Source: Nematostella vectensis
Taxonomy: Eukaryota > Cnidaria > Anthozoa > Actiniaria > Edwardsiidae
DNA length: 64,000 bases
NCBI RefSeq assembly: GCF_932526225.1
Contig: NC_064034.1
Span: forward strand, 5,566,001-5,630,000
Direction: 5' to 3'
Shown: positions 1 through 11,233 of the stretch, one piece after another
How the letters are laid out: each line of letters begins with the position of its first letter
Position numbering within the stretch: position 1 is the stretch's first letter
Made by a program: the position numbers and the translations under genes
Notes under the pieces: generated by a model
Told to the model about the DNA's origin: nothing
Databases searched by the model: none
The model's input: only the letters and a program-made list of their open reading frames with translations

Positions 1-14
1 CACGGCAGCTGGCA

Positions 15-20
15 TTTATT
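15..20 (-). terminator. AATAAA polyadenylation signal of REX1BD
   Basis: The plus strand reads TTTATT here, that is AATAAA on the minus strand, 30 bp after the REX1BD stop codon. This is a standard animal poly(A) signal position. Confidence 0.6.
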
Positions 21-49
21 ATAATCATTGTGTTAACTACATTTCAATT

Positions 50-1310
50 TCATTGACCATGATATCTGTGACCTACCAGCTCAAGTTTGGCCTTCTCTTG
101 TTGTTGCACCTGTCTTATGAGGTCTGCAAGTTTAGATTCCCCATTCAACCTCAACACATCCTCTATTTCCCTTATGTCGTGAGACAGGTTACTAAATTTA
201 AGGGTTATTTCATTGATGTATGTACGGTAAGTAGGAAAGTCGTAGTTTGGGGCATCTTGCAGATAAGCTTTGAACACCCTGTAAATTGAACAAAAATCTT
301 TAGTGAATTTATACTAAGGAAATAATTGTAAGTGTTTATTTTTGGTGAAATTTTTGGGTCGAGAAATACAGACACGACACATAGCCAGGATTTGACAAAG
401 GAGGAGGATGGTACCCTTAATGATCTAATGAATGCCCCGGATCTAAAGACTGCTTCCTATCTAACTAACACCTCCCCCCCCCCTAAGCTTACAAGTTTGT
501 ATTAACACCCCTCTCTAATAAATGCCCCCCACTATTTAATGCCTCTCCCTCCCACCCTCCTTCCCAGCTTAAAAAAAACAAAAGACAGGAATTCCAGTTA
601 TATAAATCAAATTCAATTGCCTTCTTGCTTAATTTGAACATGGCTTCTACTGGTTGAGACATGCTCAATGTTAAGAAGCACTAGCCACAGGCTATAATTA
701 AAAGTGATCCTGACTGAGATTAGAACTCCACTGCACTTGAACGCCATCCCCCCCTCCCTTGGGTCATCGAAATTTAATCAATCATTTATGGTAAGCTGGC
801 TGATCATGTGCTACAACACTCTAAGATCAGGCTATCAATAAAAAAAAACAATAATTAGCAGAGTGCCACCTTGCATTCGCCGAACTCCACTAGAAGCTTT
901 CCGGATTTAAGAAAATGCTATATAGTGGATAAAATCTTGTCTTTTGATGCTCAAGATCTTGTTTTTGTTTTCATGAAAAGGAATAATACTCACTCGCCAA
1001 ATACTTTGTAGGTCTTCACTCTATCTTCCTGGTGTGCGTAAAACCGCTTCAAATGCTGCTTGAGGCTAACAGCCTCAGCCTTAAAACAAAAAATCCAAGA
1101 AAAAAAAAATAAAAAAAAAGGATTTTTTGCAAATCCATAGATTTCATGGCGAAGACTTGAAAAAGCGAAGTTTTGAAAGGACTGGAGAGCCGTGTTTGGA
1201 GCTCCATGTTTTCATTACTTCAAAGATATAATGACGATGATTTGTCTAGCTTTCGTTTTAGTGCATAAAATATATAGACACATTACCTCTTCTGACAAAC
1301 TGCCGTCCAT
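50..1310 (-). CDS. REX1BD: REX1-B domain protein (REX1BD-like), 3 exons
   Basis: Three minus-strand exons join in phase: 1310-1287 (ATG, MDGSLSEE), 1079-994 and 278-50 (stop 52-50), giving about 112 residues. All junctions are GT-AG. The product is small and helical, with the core AYLQDAPNYDFPTYR followed by a coiled-coil-like C-terminus ending in QQQEKAKLEL. This matches the REX1-B domain family (human C19orf60/REX1BD), named after an algal gene linked to DNA excision repair; its function in animals is not established. An in-frame upstream ATG at 1352-1350 would add 14 residues, so the start is uncertain. An AATAAA polyadenylation signal lies on the minus strand at 20-15, 30 bp after the stop. 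Its 5' end faces PIGW across a very short gap, so the two probably share a promoter. The family call rests on remembered resemblance. Confidence 0.8.
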
Positions 1311-1432
1311 TTTTTTTTTCAAGAAAAATACCATTTTTGCCAGGCGTTCCATGTCCTAAAAAGGGCCTGCGTCCTAAAGCGTGCGGCCGCTGACTTCTCT
1401 TTCTGTATATTCACTGGCGCATAATAACTAAG
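1311..1432. promoter_or_regulatory. Short bidirectional promoter between REX1BD and PIGW
   Basis: Only 122 bp separate the start codons of two divergent genes (80 bp if the upstream REX1BD ATG is used). The segment has a GC-rich core with GCGGCCGC near 1383. The PIGW start lies in the context AAGATGGCGGA, which resembles the YY1-type ATGGCGG element often seen at TATA-less housekeeping promoters. There is no clear TATA box. Shared promoter function is inferred from the spacing. Confidence 0.55.
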
Positions 1433-4400
1433 ATGGCGGATGCGCGGAACCTTACGTACAGAGAGCTGCAGCAGTTATTTGTGAGTAATTTGAATGGCAC
1501 GACGTTGTCCGAGATTGCGGTGGTTGTTTCATCAGCACCACTAGCTGTTCTTCTCAGAACATTCCTTGGGGTGACCTTACTTCGGAGTCTGTCTATTGAT
1601 TCTCCCTTCAAATCAAGGTACTTCCTTTTTATGCATTTCAAATCCCTTGGAAGGGTGGGGTTAACGTAGGGGTTTAGAGCACTTTGAACTAGAATTTGTC
1701 CCGAGTGGGTGGTCGAATTGAGGGTTTTAAAATTTTAGACGTTACCACACCCACCCTGGGGAGTGGGGACGGAGTGCGGACAAAAATAAAAACAACCCGA
1801 GGGCACTGGCCTATATCAGGTGGATTGTTGTCTAAAATGTCATGTAATTAAACCTTTTACATAGGGGCACTTGAATGAAGTTAATACCAACGGGGTAGGG
1901 ACTTTTTTCAGTTTTGTTTAGGGTTAAAGGAGGAGTGTCACGGTAACTCGCAAGACGGGAAGCCTGTGTACTATTTTTCAAAATAGCCAATCAGAGACGT
2001 CCATGATAGGAGAGTATCGGATGGCAAAGATTGCAAGAGAATCGCTTTAGTTAATTGTACTATTTGTTATGTCTCAGACCCCTGAGAAACCTCTTACTTC
2101 TTGATGAAATAAGCGTCTTGTTATCAGCGCTTGGAGGTCCCTGGAGGCCATATCGAAGACTCTGAGGCAACGCTGTGGTTCATATTTGATGTTTATTTCA
2201 TTGTAAATTCCGGAGTTACGCTTCAGAGCTTTGCGTGGCTTAACAATTAAGTTACACTTCCCTCTACTAACAAAATATGTCTAACTTTGCCGGTTATTCT
2301 TCCAAGGTGGTGACTGTTACTAGAAATAATCAGAGGCCACCAGTAGCAAAAATGTCCGAGATAAAGAGGAGGACAGAGAAAGATAGAAAAAAGCAATACT
2401 CCAAAGAAGAGAATAACAGACATCAAGTTGTTTACTTGTGCAATAAAAACCCTTGCACTGAAAGTCTTACCAATGATATTATTCTTGTCAGCATTGAATA
2501 TTCGATTTAGCTTTCGGATGGGCAGTAAAGCAGAGAGATATTTAGTGCTTAGCTGTTAGAATAAAGTATGTCTAGAGATGGTAGAGTGGAAATTGATTAT
2601 CCAACTGCAATGACCTGATTTTTTGTTTGTTTCTCTTTTGTAGTGCAATCATATTACTGGATTATGCTACTTTAGTGTTCCCAGTGCTTATGAACTTCAC
2701 TATAATGTCAGAGCATGTTGGTATATACTTCATCACCATGGTAACTGTCATGCTCAGCTTGACTGTCACCTTGATCATCACCAACTCCAATCATGCTGTT
2801 CCAACAATGAGCCAGATTTTACAATCAAGGATGTCTGGACGTCAGCCTTTCATCTGCAACTTTAGGGCATATGTTTTAATTGCCACTGCTATTAGCATAC
2901 TTGCAGTAGATTTTAAAATATTTCCACGCCGGTTTGCTAAGGCAGAGACCTACGGTAGTGGTTTGATGGATGTAGGGGTCGGTGCATTTGTTGTTTCCAA
3001 TGCCATTGTGTCTCGGGAAGCCAGGCAGGCACACAAGCCTCTTGGTGGTATTGTTAAAAACACTGTGAGCTCCATCCGGTCTGGGTTACCATTGCTAGTA
3101 CTTGGCATGATGCGGTGTGTAGCAGTGAAAAGCACTGATTACCAGGAACATGTATCAGAATATGGTGTACACTGGAATTTCTTCCTGACACTTTTTGTAG
3201 TAAGGGTAAGTTCAAACATAGTTAATTGCAATAATAATCTCCTGAAAATGGTCTTCAAACATTACACTTACCAACTTTATGAAATCATTTCTTAGCCTTT
3301 TTTTGTTTTCACTTACTGTTTTTCTTTAAATCTCACAACTGCACAATCGTAAGACATGGAAAGGTACAAACCATGACTTGGATTGACAGTGCTGTCATTA
3401 TTTTAATCATGGACTAAATGTGCTCAATCTTAGCTTTTTGATGCTTTTATACATGAGATCCTGAGTTCATTATATTAATATTGTGTTTTTTCTTTGTTCG
3501 AAGGTCCTATCTTCTTTTATTGTGTGTATAATTCCTGGCTCAAAGCTGTATGGACTGGCTGGTTTTTTGCTAGCTATACTGTACCAGTACTTCCTGTCTA
3601 ATCTTGGTCTAAAGCAGATTGTCCTCTATGGTAGCAATAATGATGGTTCTAGAAATGGATTGCTGGATGCTAACCGTGAGGGATTGGTATCCAATATTGG
3701 GTACTTGGCTTTGTATTTTTTGGCTCTACAACTCGGGAAATTTCTTTTTGAGAAGAGGTAAAACAAAAAAACCTACAAAGTGTGGCAAATGGTAAACAAG
3801 ATTTTTCACACTTTGACAAAAAATCTTGCTTCCAAAAATTCTGGGATCATTTGCTAACTCCTATTTTTAAATTTAATTTTGTCAAAATAATACTTTTTCT
3901 TTTTCAAATTCCCAGGGACACATTTGCATCATGGATGACGGTGTTTTTTGTGTTGTTCAGTCTGGATGCTTTGTTTTGGATTGGAACTTTGCTCTGTAGC
4001 CATAATATCAGTCCAGTATCAAGACGCCTAGCGAACCTTTCTTTTGTTCTGTGGCAGGTATTGTCCCTTTATTACTGTTGTTATTTGCATCACACAAGGT
4101 AGTAGTTTACCTGCCAACCCCTAGAGCTCAAAAGCAAGGAAAGTGTTCTTCAAATACAACTGCTGATAAGATAAGAATAAAGAATCCTATTAGATGCCAC
4201 CATCCTTAATACCTTTGCTGAGAGATTTAAAACTGTGAGTCTTCCGTGAGAACCCGGGAGAGTAGGCAGGTATGTGCATACCTGTCAACTCTCCTGCATT
4301 AGGCGGGAGTTTCAAGATTTTGAACCCCTTCTCCCCGCTTTGAGCACCAAATCTCCTGCTTTTTAGCAATTTTAATCGCTTCCGAAAAATTATCCATAGA

Positions 4401-5103
4401 AAATCATCATTTTGCCTATTTTCTATTAAAATATTTAAAACAACAATTCCCTTGCATAGCACAATTTATCTAACACCCTTGTGAGATCTATAAGTGGATT
4501 TTTTTTGTGAGAGCTTTCTATACGGCAAACGCCTGCAAGGTTAAACCCACCCCGCCCCCCCAAAATGAATATACCCCACCCCTCCCCCCAAAAACTTCTC
4601 AAGCCTTGAGATTTTCGGAGGTTGACAGGTATGTATGTGTGGCCACAATTAAGATAATGCTGCATCATTTGCAGGGAGAAATTCTGTCTTTATGATACTA
4701 AAAGCAAACAATTGCTTAAAACTCATTCCAGATGGCTTACAACATTCAGCTATTAGCAAGCTTCCTGCTAGTTGACCTGCTTTCTACTGCTGTCCAGACT
4801 CTCCTAAGAACTGAGGGCTCACCTGCAGGAGGCTGTGAGAAGTGTTACCCTTTCTACAGCCATTCATCTTTACGTCGCAAATCGATCAAGGAGTGTGAAT
4901 GCCAGTGTCTCATTGCAGCCATTAACAGAAACCAATTGGTATATTTCTTGTTAGCCAACATTCTTACTGGGGCAGTAAATTTCCTAGTGCAAACTCTGTA
5001 TTGTGGTACATGGCTTAGCTTTCTTATTATCTGTGGTTACATGTTTGCAGTTAATTTGATAGCTCTTGTGCTGCATAGTTGCAATATAACATTGAGAGTA
5101 TAA
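1433..5103 (+). CDS. PIGW: PIG-W/GWT1 inositol acyltransferase, 5 exons
   Basis: Exons 1433-1617, 2644-3205, 3504-3757, 3916-4057 and 4732-5103 join in phase into 504 codons plus stop, the usual length of animal PIG-W. PIG-W/GWT1 is a multi-pass ER membrane enzyme that acylates the inositol of glucosaminyl-phosphatidylinositol, an early step in GPI-anchor synthesis. Visible support: many hydrophobic helices across all exons; the N-terminal SNLNGTTLSE segment; the exon 2 stretch FPRRFAKAETYGSGLMDVGV, a conserved block of the family; and a C-terminal NRNQLVYFLLANILTGAVN segment that closes the protein as in known members. Introns are short; intron 4 carries a foldback element at 4277-4633. The transcript probably starts within the shared promoter upstream. 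No frameshift or internal stop is seen. Confidence 0.93.
4277..4633. mobile_element. Foldback MITE in PIGW intron 4 (CATACCTGTCAAC ends)
   Basis: The ends are inverted copies: CATACCTGTCAAC at 4277-4289 and GTTGACAGGTATG at 4621-4633. A direct repeat TATGTG flanks both sides (4271-4276 and 4634-4639), as expected of a 6-bp target-site duplication. The 357-bp interior has no coding potential. A diverged partial relative lies near 16828-16885 in a KDM4 intron. Confidence 0.7.
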
Positions 5104-6684
5104 TTTGAAGCTTATAGAGCACAGACCATAGGCAATTCTTGCTCCCAGCTTAGTAATTTTATCAGTCTTATAAGAAGTGGTCTCCTTTGCAGTCTCCTGA
5201 TATGTTATGATCTTGTGGCTCATTTGGGTCACCAAGCAAGGACAGAGGCGTTATCCCTACCAATTATATACACAACAATATGACAACCTTTTGTTCTTGA
5301 CACAGGCTCACAGCATTCTGAAACACTCTGCTATCAGATTTGCATAATGTTAAACACCAAACCTTGAAAAGAAAACCACAAAGTAGTATTTCTTGGTTTT
5401 CCTGGATTTCTAACTGGGGGGCATCGTTCTAGTATGTATTTCAGCCAGATCTGGAGGTCAAATGCTGATTTACTAATTCAGGTAAAGAAGTGTTGGGAAA
5501 GCAGTTGTCACTGAGCCTAGGCACAGTCTGACAGAGGTCAGGATGACTGCATATTATGAGTATCCTTCATGTGTGAGTCCCATTTAGATGACTTCTACTG
5601 AAATTACTTTGGGATAAAAGGGAAAATATCATAATTTTTCTTATACAGAGGATTTGAGAAAAAGTTGCTTTATTTAATTAAACCATGGACAAAAAAAAAT
5701 CTGCAATAAGATTAATAAGAATATATTGAATAGCTCTTTGCATGATTAGTGATATGCATCAGTCACTTGGAGTTGTTGATGGAGGCCGGGATTTTGGGGG
5801 GCCTTTTAAGATGCTCAAGGAAAATTAATCATACTTCATGCGCCAAAGCAATGCTAACTTTTTAAAGCAAAAAGACAGTTGCTGTTTGAAACACATTTAT
5901 TACGCTTGTGCATTGTTGATGAATAAATAAGTTTACATGGTGTGAAGAATTTACTTAGATTAATAAATAAAAGATAAAATATATTTGATTATTTTGATTT
6001 ATATGAGATTTAAACTAATTTAAACTAGATTGAAACACATTTATTACGCTTGTGCATTGTTGATGAATAAATAAGTTTACATGGTGTGAAGAATTAACTT
6101 AGATTAATGAATTAATAAATAAAAGATTTATGAGATTTAAACTAATAAGGTGGCACATCTATCACAATAACTAAGTGAAACTCAATTGTCTATTTTATGA
6201 GATGGAAATCTTCCCTTATTAGTACAAATGTAAAACGGCTTACAAACCAGTGATTTGCAAATTTTGTTTAAACGTTTTGGTATTTTTTTTTGTGATTGTA
6301 TAATGGTATGGAAATACTATAATGACAATGGTGTATTTTGTTTTCCTTGAGGACCCAGGGTGCAGTTGTGACCACCACATTTAGAAATAGGGTGGTTTAG
6401 TTCCGAGACACATACATGCATTCCTTGCCATTGTCACGCCACATTCAGGGTACCATTCTTTGCATGTTTTAAGTCTTCTTTATGATGTGATTGTGGCAAA
6501 AATCAGTGAGCATGCTGAATCAAATGTAAATGAGCCAGTATCCTGTCCATTATTATTGCCTCAGCACACTGTGTGGCCAAGAATAAAAAAGAGCTAAAGA
6601 AGAAGAGAGAATTCAATATAAGTGCCAATTCTGTATAGTGTAAAGAGGTTTGGATCTATTCTTTTCATGTTAGATTCAGAATCA
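5104..6684. other. Intergenic region between PIGW and TTC39 with a duplicated 90-bp block
   Basis: No coding exon was recognised. The region holds the 3' UTRs of two convergent genes. A block of about 90 bp (5886-5975) that starts TTGAAACACATTTATTACGC recurs at 6030-6125 with few changes, about 144 bp downstream. Both copies contain AATAAA-like motifs, so the duplication may have doubled a polyadenylation region. Confidence 0.5.
5886..6125 (+). repeat. Two direct copies of a 90-bp AT-rich block
   Basis: The segments 5886-5975 and 6030-6125 share TTGAAACACATTTATTACGC, TTGTGCATTGTTGATGAATA and AAGTTTACATGGTGTGAAGA in the same order. The spacing is about 144 bp. This looks like a recent local duplication. 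Confidence 0.75.
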
Positions 6685-9600
6685 TCACAATGTTGTTTCC
6701 TTTTGTACTAATAGACTCCCAGGCTTTTGATTAATGGCTGCGTCAAGTGCTTCTGTGTATTCCCCATCACTTCCTTCTCCCTCTGACGCTGTGCTGTAGT
6801 CAGATCCCGCCTCCCATGTATCTGAGCAATCAAGGCTTTGACTTGTGCTGTCGGCATTGTTGTTTAGTGAAGATTCACCTTTCTTTTTTGCTGCTTTTTG
6901 TTTCTTCTTAATGTCTTTGAGTACTTCTATACCTGCATGGATTCGAAAGTGCAGTCGGTTTTCCATAAGATACCCTTGGTAGTCTTTCCTGCAACACAAC
7001 ACATAAACAGTTTGGGGAAAATTTGAAGGGACGATTTTGAGCAGGCAGCATTGCATGTCCGAAGAACTCACACTTAGACGCCATTTGAACAAGACTACAC
7101 TAGATAATTTGCAATGTCTACCTTGCTTTGTTGAGGTACTTTTTGGCCAAGTCATAATTTTTCAGATCCATATACAGGAAGCCAACCTCGGCACATGCAT
7201 ATGCTCCCAGATGATTGTCCAAGACGATGTCCTTTGACCTAAAAAAAATTGCAGAGGTTTCTTTATAACCAAGCCCCCCTCCTCTTCCCTTCGTTTATGC
7301 TTTCCACGTGTTTACATCCCTCTCTTTTCTTCCCCTTAACCCTTCAAAAATTGGTTTCCATAGCAGAGCCCCTCTCCTCTAGGATTAAAAACTTTATTAT
7401 ACTGTAGCCAAGACATTCAAATCAAAATGGTCGCTGTCTGGTCACTGGTGTCCTTTGCGCAAATTTGGTTACTTTGCTAAGCGACTGTGAGAGAAAATCT
7501 AACTATGGATCTGAAACAAGCAACGTTTGATCAACGTCACCATTCTTAAGGTAGCCAATCAATAGAAGTGCTTATTCCATGGATTTGATGAGATAGTCAC
7601 CTGCTGACAGCAGCAAGGAGGCTTTCTAACGCCCACTGCGGTTTGCCTGTGTGTTGGTAACACATTCCTTCCAGTATCTTTCCAAGACACCAGTCATCCG
7701 CATATAGCTCGTGACCTGAATGTGAGGAACCAGGCATTATACTAAAGCAAATACAGATTCGTAAAATACCACATCAACTGATAAGTATCTCCCAATATCT
7801 CACAACTTTTAATCATTGCAACAAAGCAGTGTTCATCGCGTCATAACGTTATTCCCAAAGTATCTGCCCAGGATTCAATTCACGCGCCTGTTGCGTTCGC
7901 TGCTGAAGTTGTCCTAATTTTAAATATCGGACAAAAATGATGAAACCGAAGAGACTTACTAGGATCCAGGGACTCGAGGGAGCTCTGCACCAGCTTCAGT
8001 AGAGGTTTGACGAGGTCTGGTCGCCGACGTAGCAGTCTAAAGCCATTCCACATGTGGATAAGCTCCTTATAAGCAAGACACGTGTTAACAAATTTTTCAT
8101 GACACTCATGGTTTATGGTATCTTTGTCGTATGACCTTTACCGAGACAGGCTTACAGAAATGACAACCTTATAACTTTTATGGCAGTGTCTTAAGCCAAA
8201 AAGAAAGAGTTGATAACGTTTTTTGCACCTTTCCAACACCACCACAACCCCACCGATTTCCATCACAGCGTATGACAACATTTTAAAATAAAAATATGGA
8301 AGAACCAAGATTTCACAGCACTCGATTAGTACACGTCACCTCGTCTCTCTTTAACATTTCGGAGGTTTTCATAAAACAGCAACAACAAAATACATCAACA
8401 GCAAACGGCTGCCTTTTGTTCATCGTTCCATACTCACAAGGCCTGGGAGAAACAACCATTTGCCTTGGTTGAAGTATCTGCTGGCCTTGTATACACAGTA
8501 CTTCTCGAAAGGGATAGACTTTCCTGCTATTCGCTGCTTGAAGTCTGGAAGATGGCTGGAACAAACGTCCTTTTTAATAAACCTGCAAGATCGCGGTTTT
8601 CCGGGATCCACATCGTGGAATGCGGGGTACGGTTCATGGAATACGGGATCCACGTCACTGAATACGGGATGCGATTCATGGAATAAGGGATCCACATCGT
8701 GAAAAGCGTGATCCGATTCAGGGAATAAAGGATCTACGTAATGAGACTTACTCTTTGAGAAGTTGTCTAAGATGTGTATCAAATATAGATATTTGCGGGA
8801 TCATATTTGAGAGTACCTGAACATGTATTCCTCTCCATCAGACTCTTCGGTATCATCTTCTGGGTCTACTGGTTGATTCGTAATTCTGCACATGAACTTG
8901 AATGATGCTTTTAGGTACATATAGCTCGTCTAAAAGTAAAGGAAGCAGGAAACGTTCTTTTAGGCTACGATAAAGACGTATCCTTTCAGACCTTAACAAA
9001 AAAATTCAACTTAGCGTTAATCTACTACTTTTCCTCATTCTAACGCGATAAACAAAGTGAAAGCCTATTACCTTTGACCACCTGCTCTCCTTGAGTAACA
9101 CCGCAGCATAATGATAGGCCTTTGCCCAGTCACTCTGAAAACTAAGACATAACAACGTGAAGCAACCTCCGGGATGCGAAGCAACCACAACAAGGATAAG
9201 ACAGACAAGTCACACTCACCTATAACACCACATCAGCTCCCAGTAGCAAATGTGGTGAAACTGCTTCCATTCGGATTGAACTTGAATGGAGTAGTTGTAC
9301 CGTTCTACAGCCTACGAGCAGAAAAGACAGCTTCGATAAGACCTCATATAATTCAGAGCAATGCTGGATAAAGTCGCGTCTCATTGTTATTCTATATTAT
9401 ATATTTATACATATTTTTGTATGTCTGCCACACCCACCTCATCTAGCTTTCCCTGAACCTGCTTGATGCGGCCAGCATAGTACAGAAAGATGGCTCCCTA
9501 GACATACAAAACAACATGTTAAAAATAATTTTTTAAAAGCTACAAAAATAAAGACAGCATCACCAGACTCGCTGAGGATATTAGGATACTTCAGCTTGGT

Positions 9601-11135
9601 ATATCACGAAAAGCTATTGTTAGACTTTTCGGTTCTGGATCTGGATTTTGTCGCTAAAGGCAGAGGTGATCTACCTTGGGAAAAGTCTTCATGAAAGGCT
9701 CGATAATCTCCTCTGCGTAGTCAACATCACCGTCTCCGATACCTGTACGAGAAATTGGGATATAAAGCTCTATAAGAAGTTGTCCACGTATGAGTTACAG
9801 CGTACATATTAACAGTCTGTTGCGTGGGGTACCCACCTAGGTAGTATGTGATGACACAATGGTATGCAAGAAGGATCATTGCACACATAGGAGATCGCAA
9901 GCTCTCGGCCCGACAGCCCTTATCCAAGTGCTCAAGACCCGATTCCTATAGCAAAATTGTAACAATGACATAATTTCATACTTGTGACATACTAACAGAG
10001 CATTAGGTAATACAGTCAAAAGACATCTGTAAATCAAATTACACATTCAAAGAAGATTATTGGCCAATCAAGCCATCAGACAAACTCATAAATCTGTTAA
10101 ATTAGCAGATATTTTTTTAATCAGACATTTTTATAAAGAATAAGATTTTCAGTTTTGTTTCAAATAGAGACGTGTTTTTCTAAGTAAGCATTAAACAAAG
10201 TTGACACTCACCTTGTCTCCTGAGAACCCCACCCATTCAAGCAGTCGTATCAGCTTGGCAGGCAAAAGACTTAGCAACTTGTAAAAAACGAAAAAACAAA
10301 TGTATTTAGTGAAGGTAAGCAGGTTGTACCCCAAAGTCCCCTTCCTGCGAGATGCTTTCAATAACTTAACTTACAAGATTAAAGCTTCCAATTCCTAAAT
10401 GTACACCACCCTCAAAGTCATTCCTTTGTGGAGAGTTCTTGAGGGAATCTGATTGATTCATCACCATGTCCATACACGTTCTGTGTGGGAAAAGTTAATG
10501 ATTGTCCAAAAATTAAGAAAATAATAACCCGCCATTATGACTGCTGGTTGTCATATCCTCGATAACACACAAACAACACGCAACACGCAACCCCAAAGAA
10601 AAAGTTTTATGAACATTGGCCAATTAGCATGACTGAATGATTTACTGTTTGGCACAAACTTTATAACAAGGAAATATCATTGCCTAGTGATGTTGATGCC
10701 AATCAGAGATACTAAACAAAACTGTAGGCATGCATCCCATTGTATGCCACAAGATGGTGATAAATTGTTTACAATTTATTACACCAGGGAAAGATCTTTA
10801 GGGTCCATATAGGTACAGTTAAATACAGTACATGATCCTTGACATACACATGGTTCTACTCAGGGCAACTGTGCTTTTAGACCACTAGCAATGCTAAGGT
10901 GTGGTTGATAGTCAGGTGCTACTCTCAGGATCATGTGGTAAAGACTTACTTGTATGATTGGTAGCATGAACGTATCTTGAGAGCACCTTTGATAAAACTG
11001 ATAAGATTTTCATCCTAAAGAGAGTGACAAACATGTTAAGAACAATTAACAATGACCAAACTGGAATAACTTTTGCCATACCAGCCACTCATATGCATAT
11101 ATTATGACTGAACCAGGAAGTATCAAAAGAGGGAA

Positions 11136-11233
<98 letters not shown>

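Noticed and set aside
2277-2510. 77-codon Lys-rich frame between PIGW exons 1 and 2
   Set aside because: It is in the intron; exon 1 to exon 2 joins in phase without it and it has no family motif.
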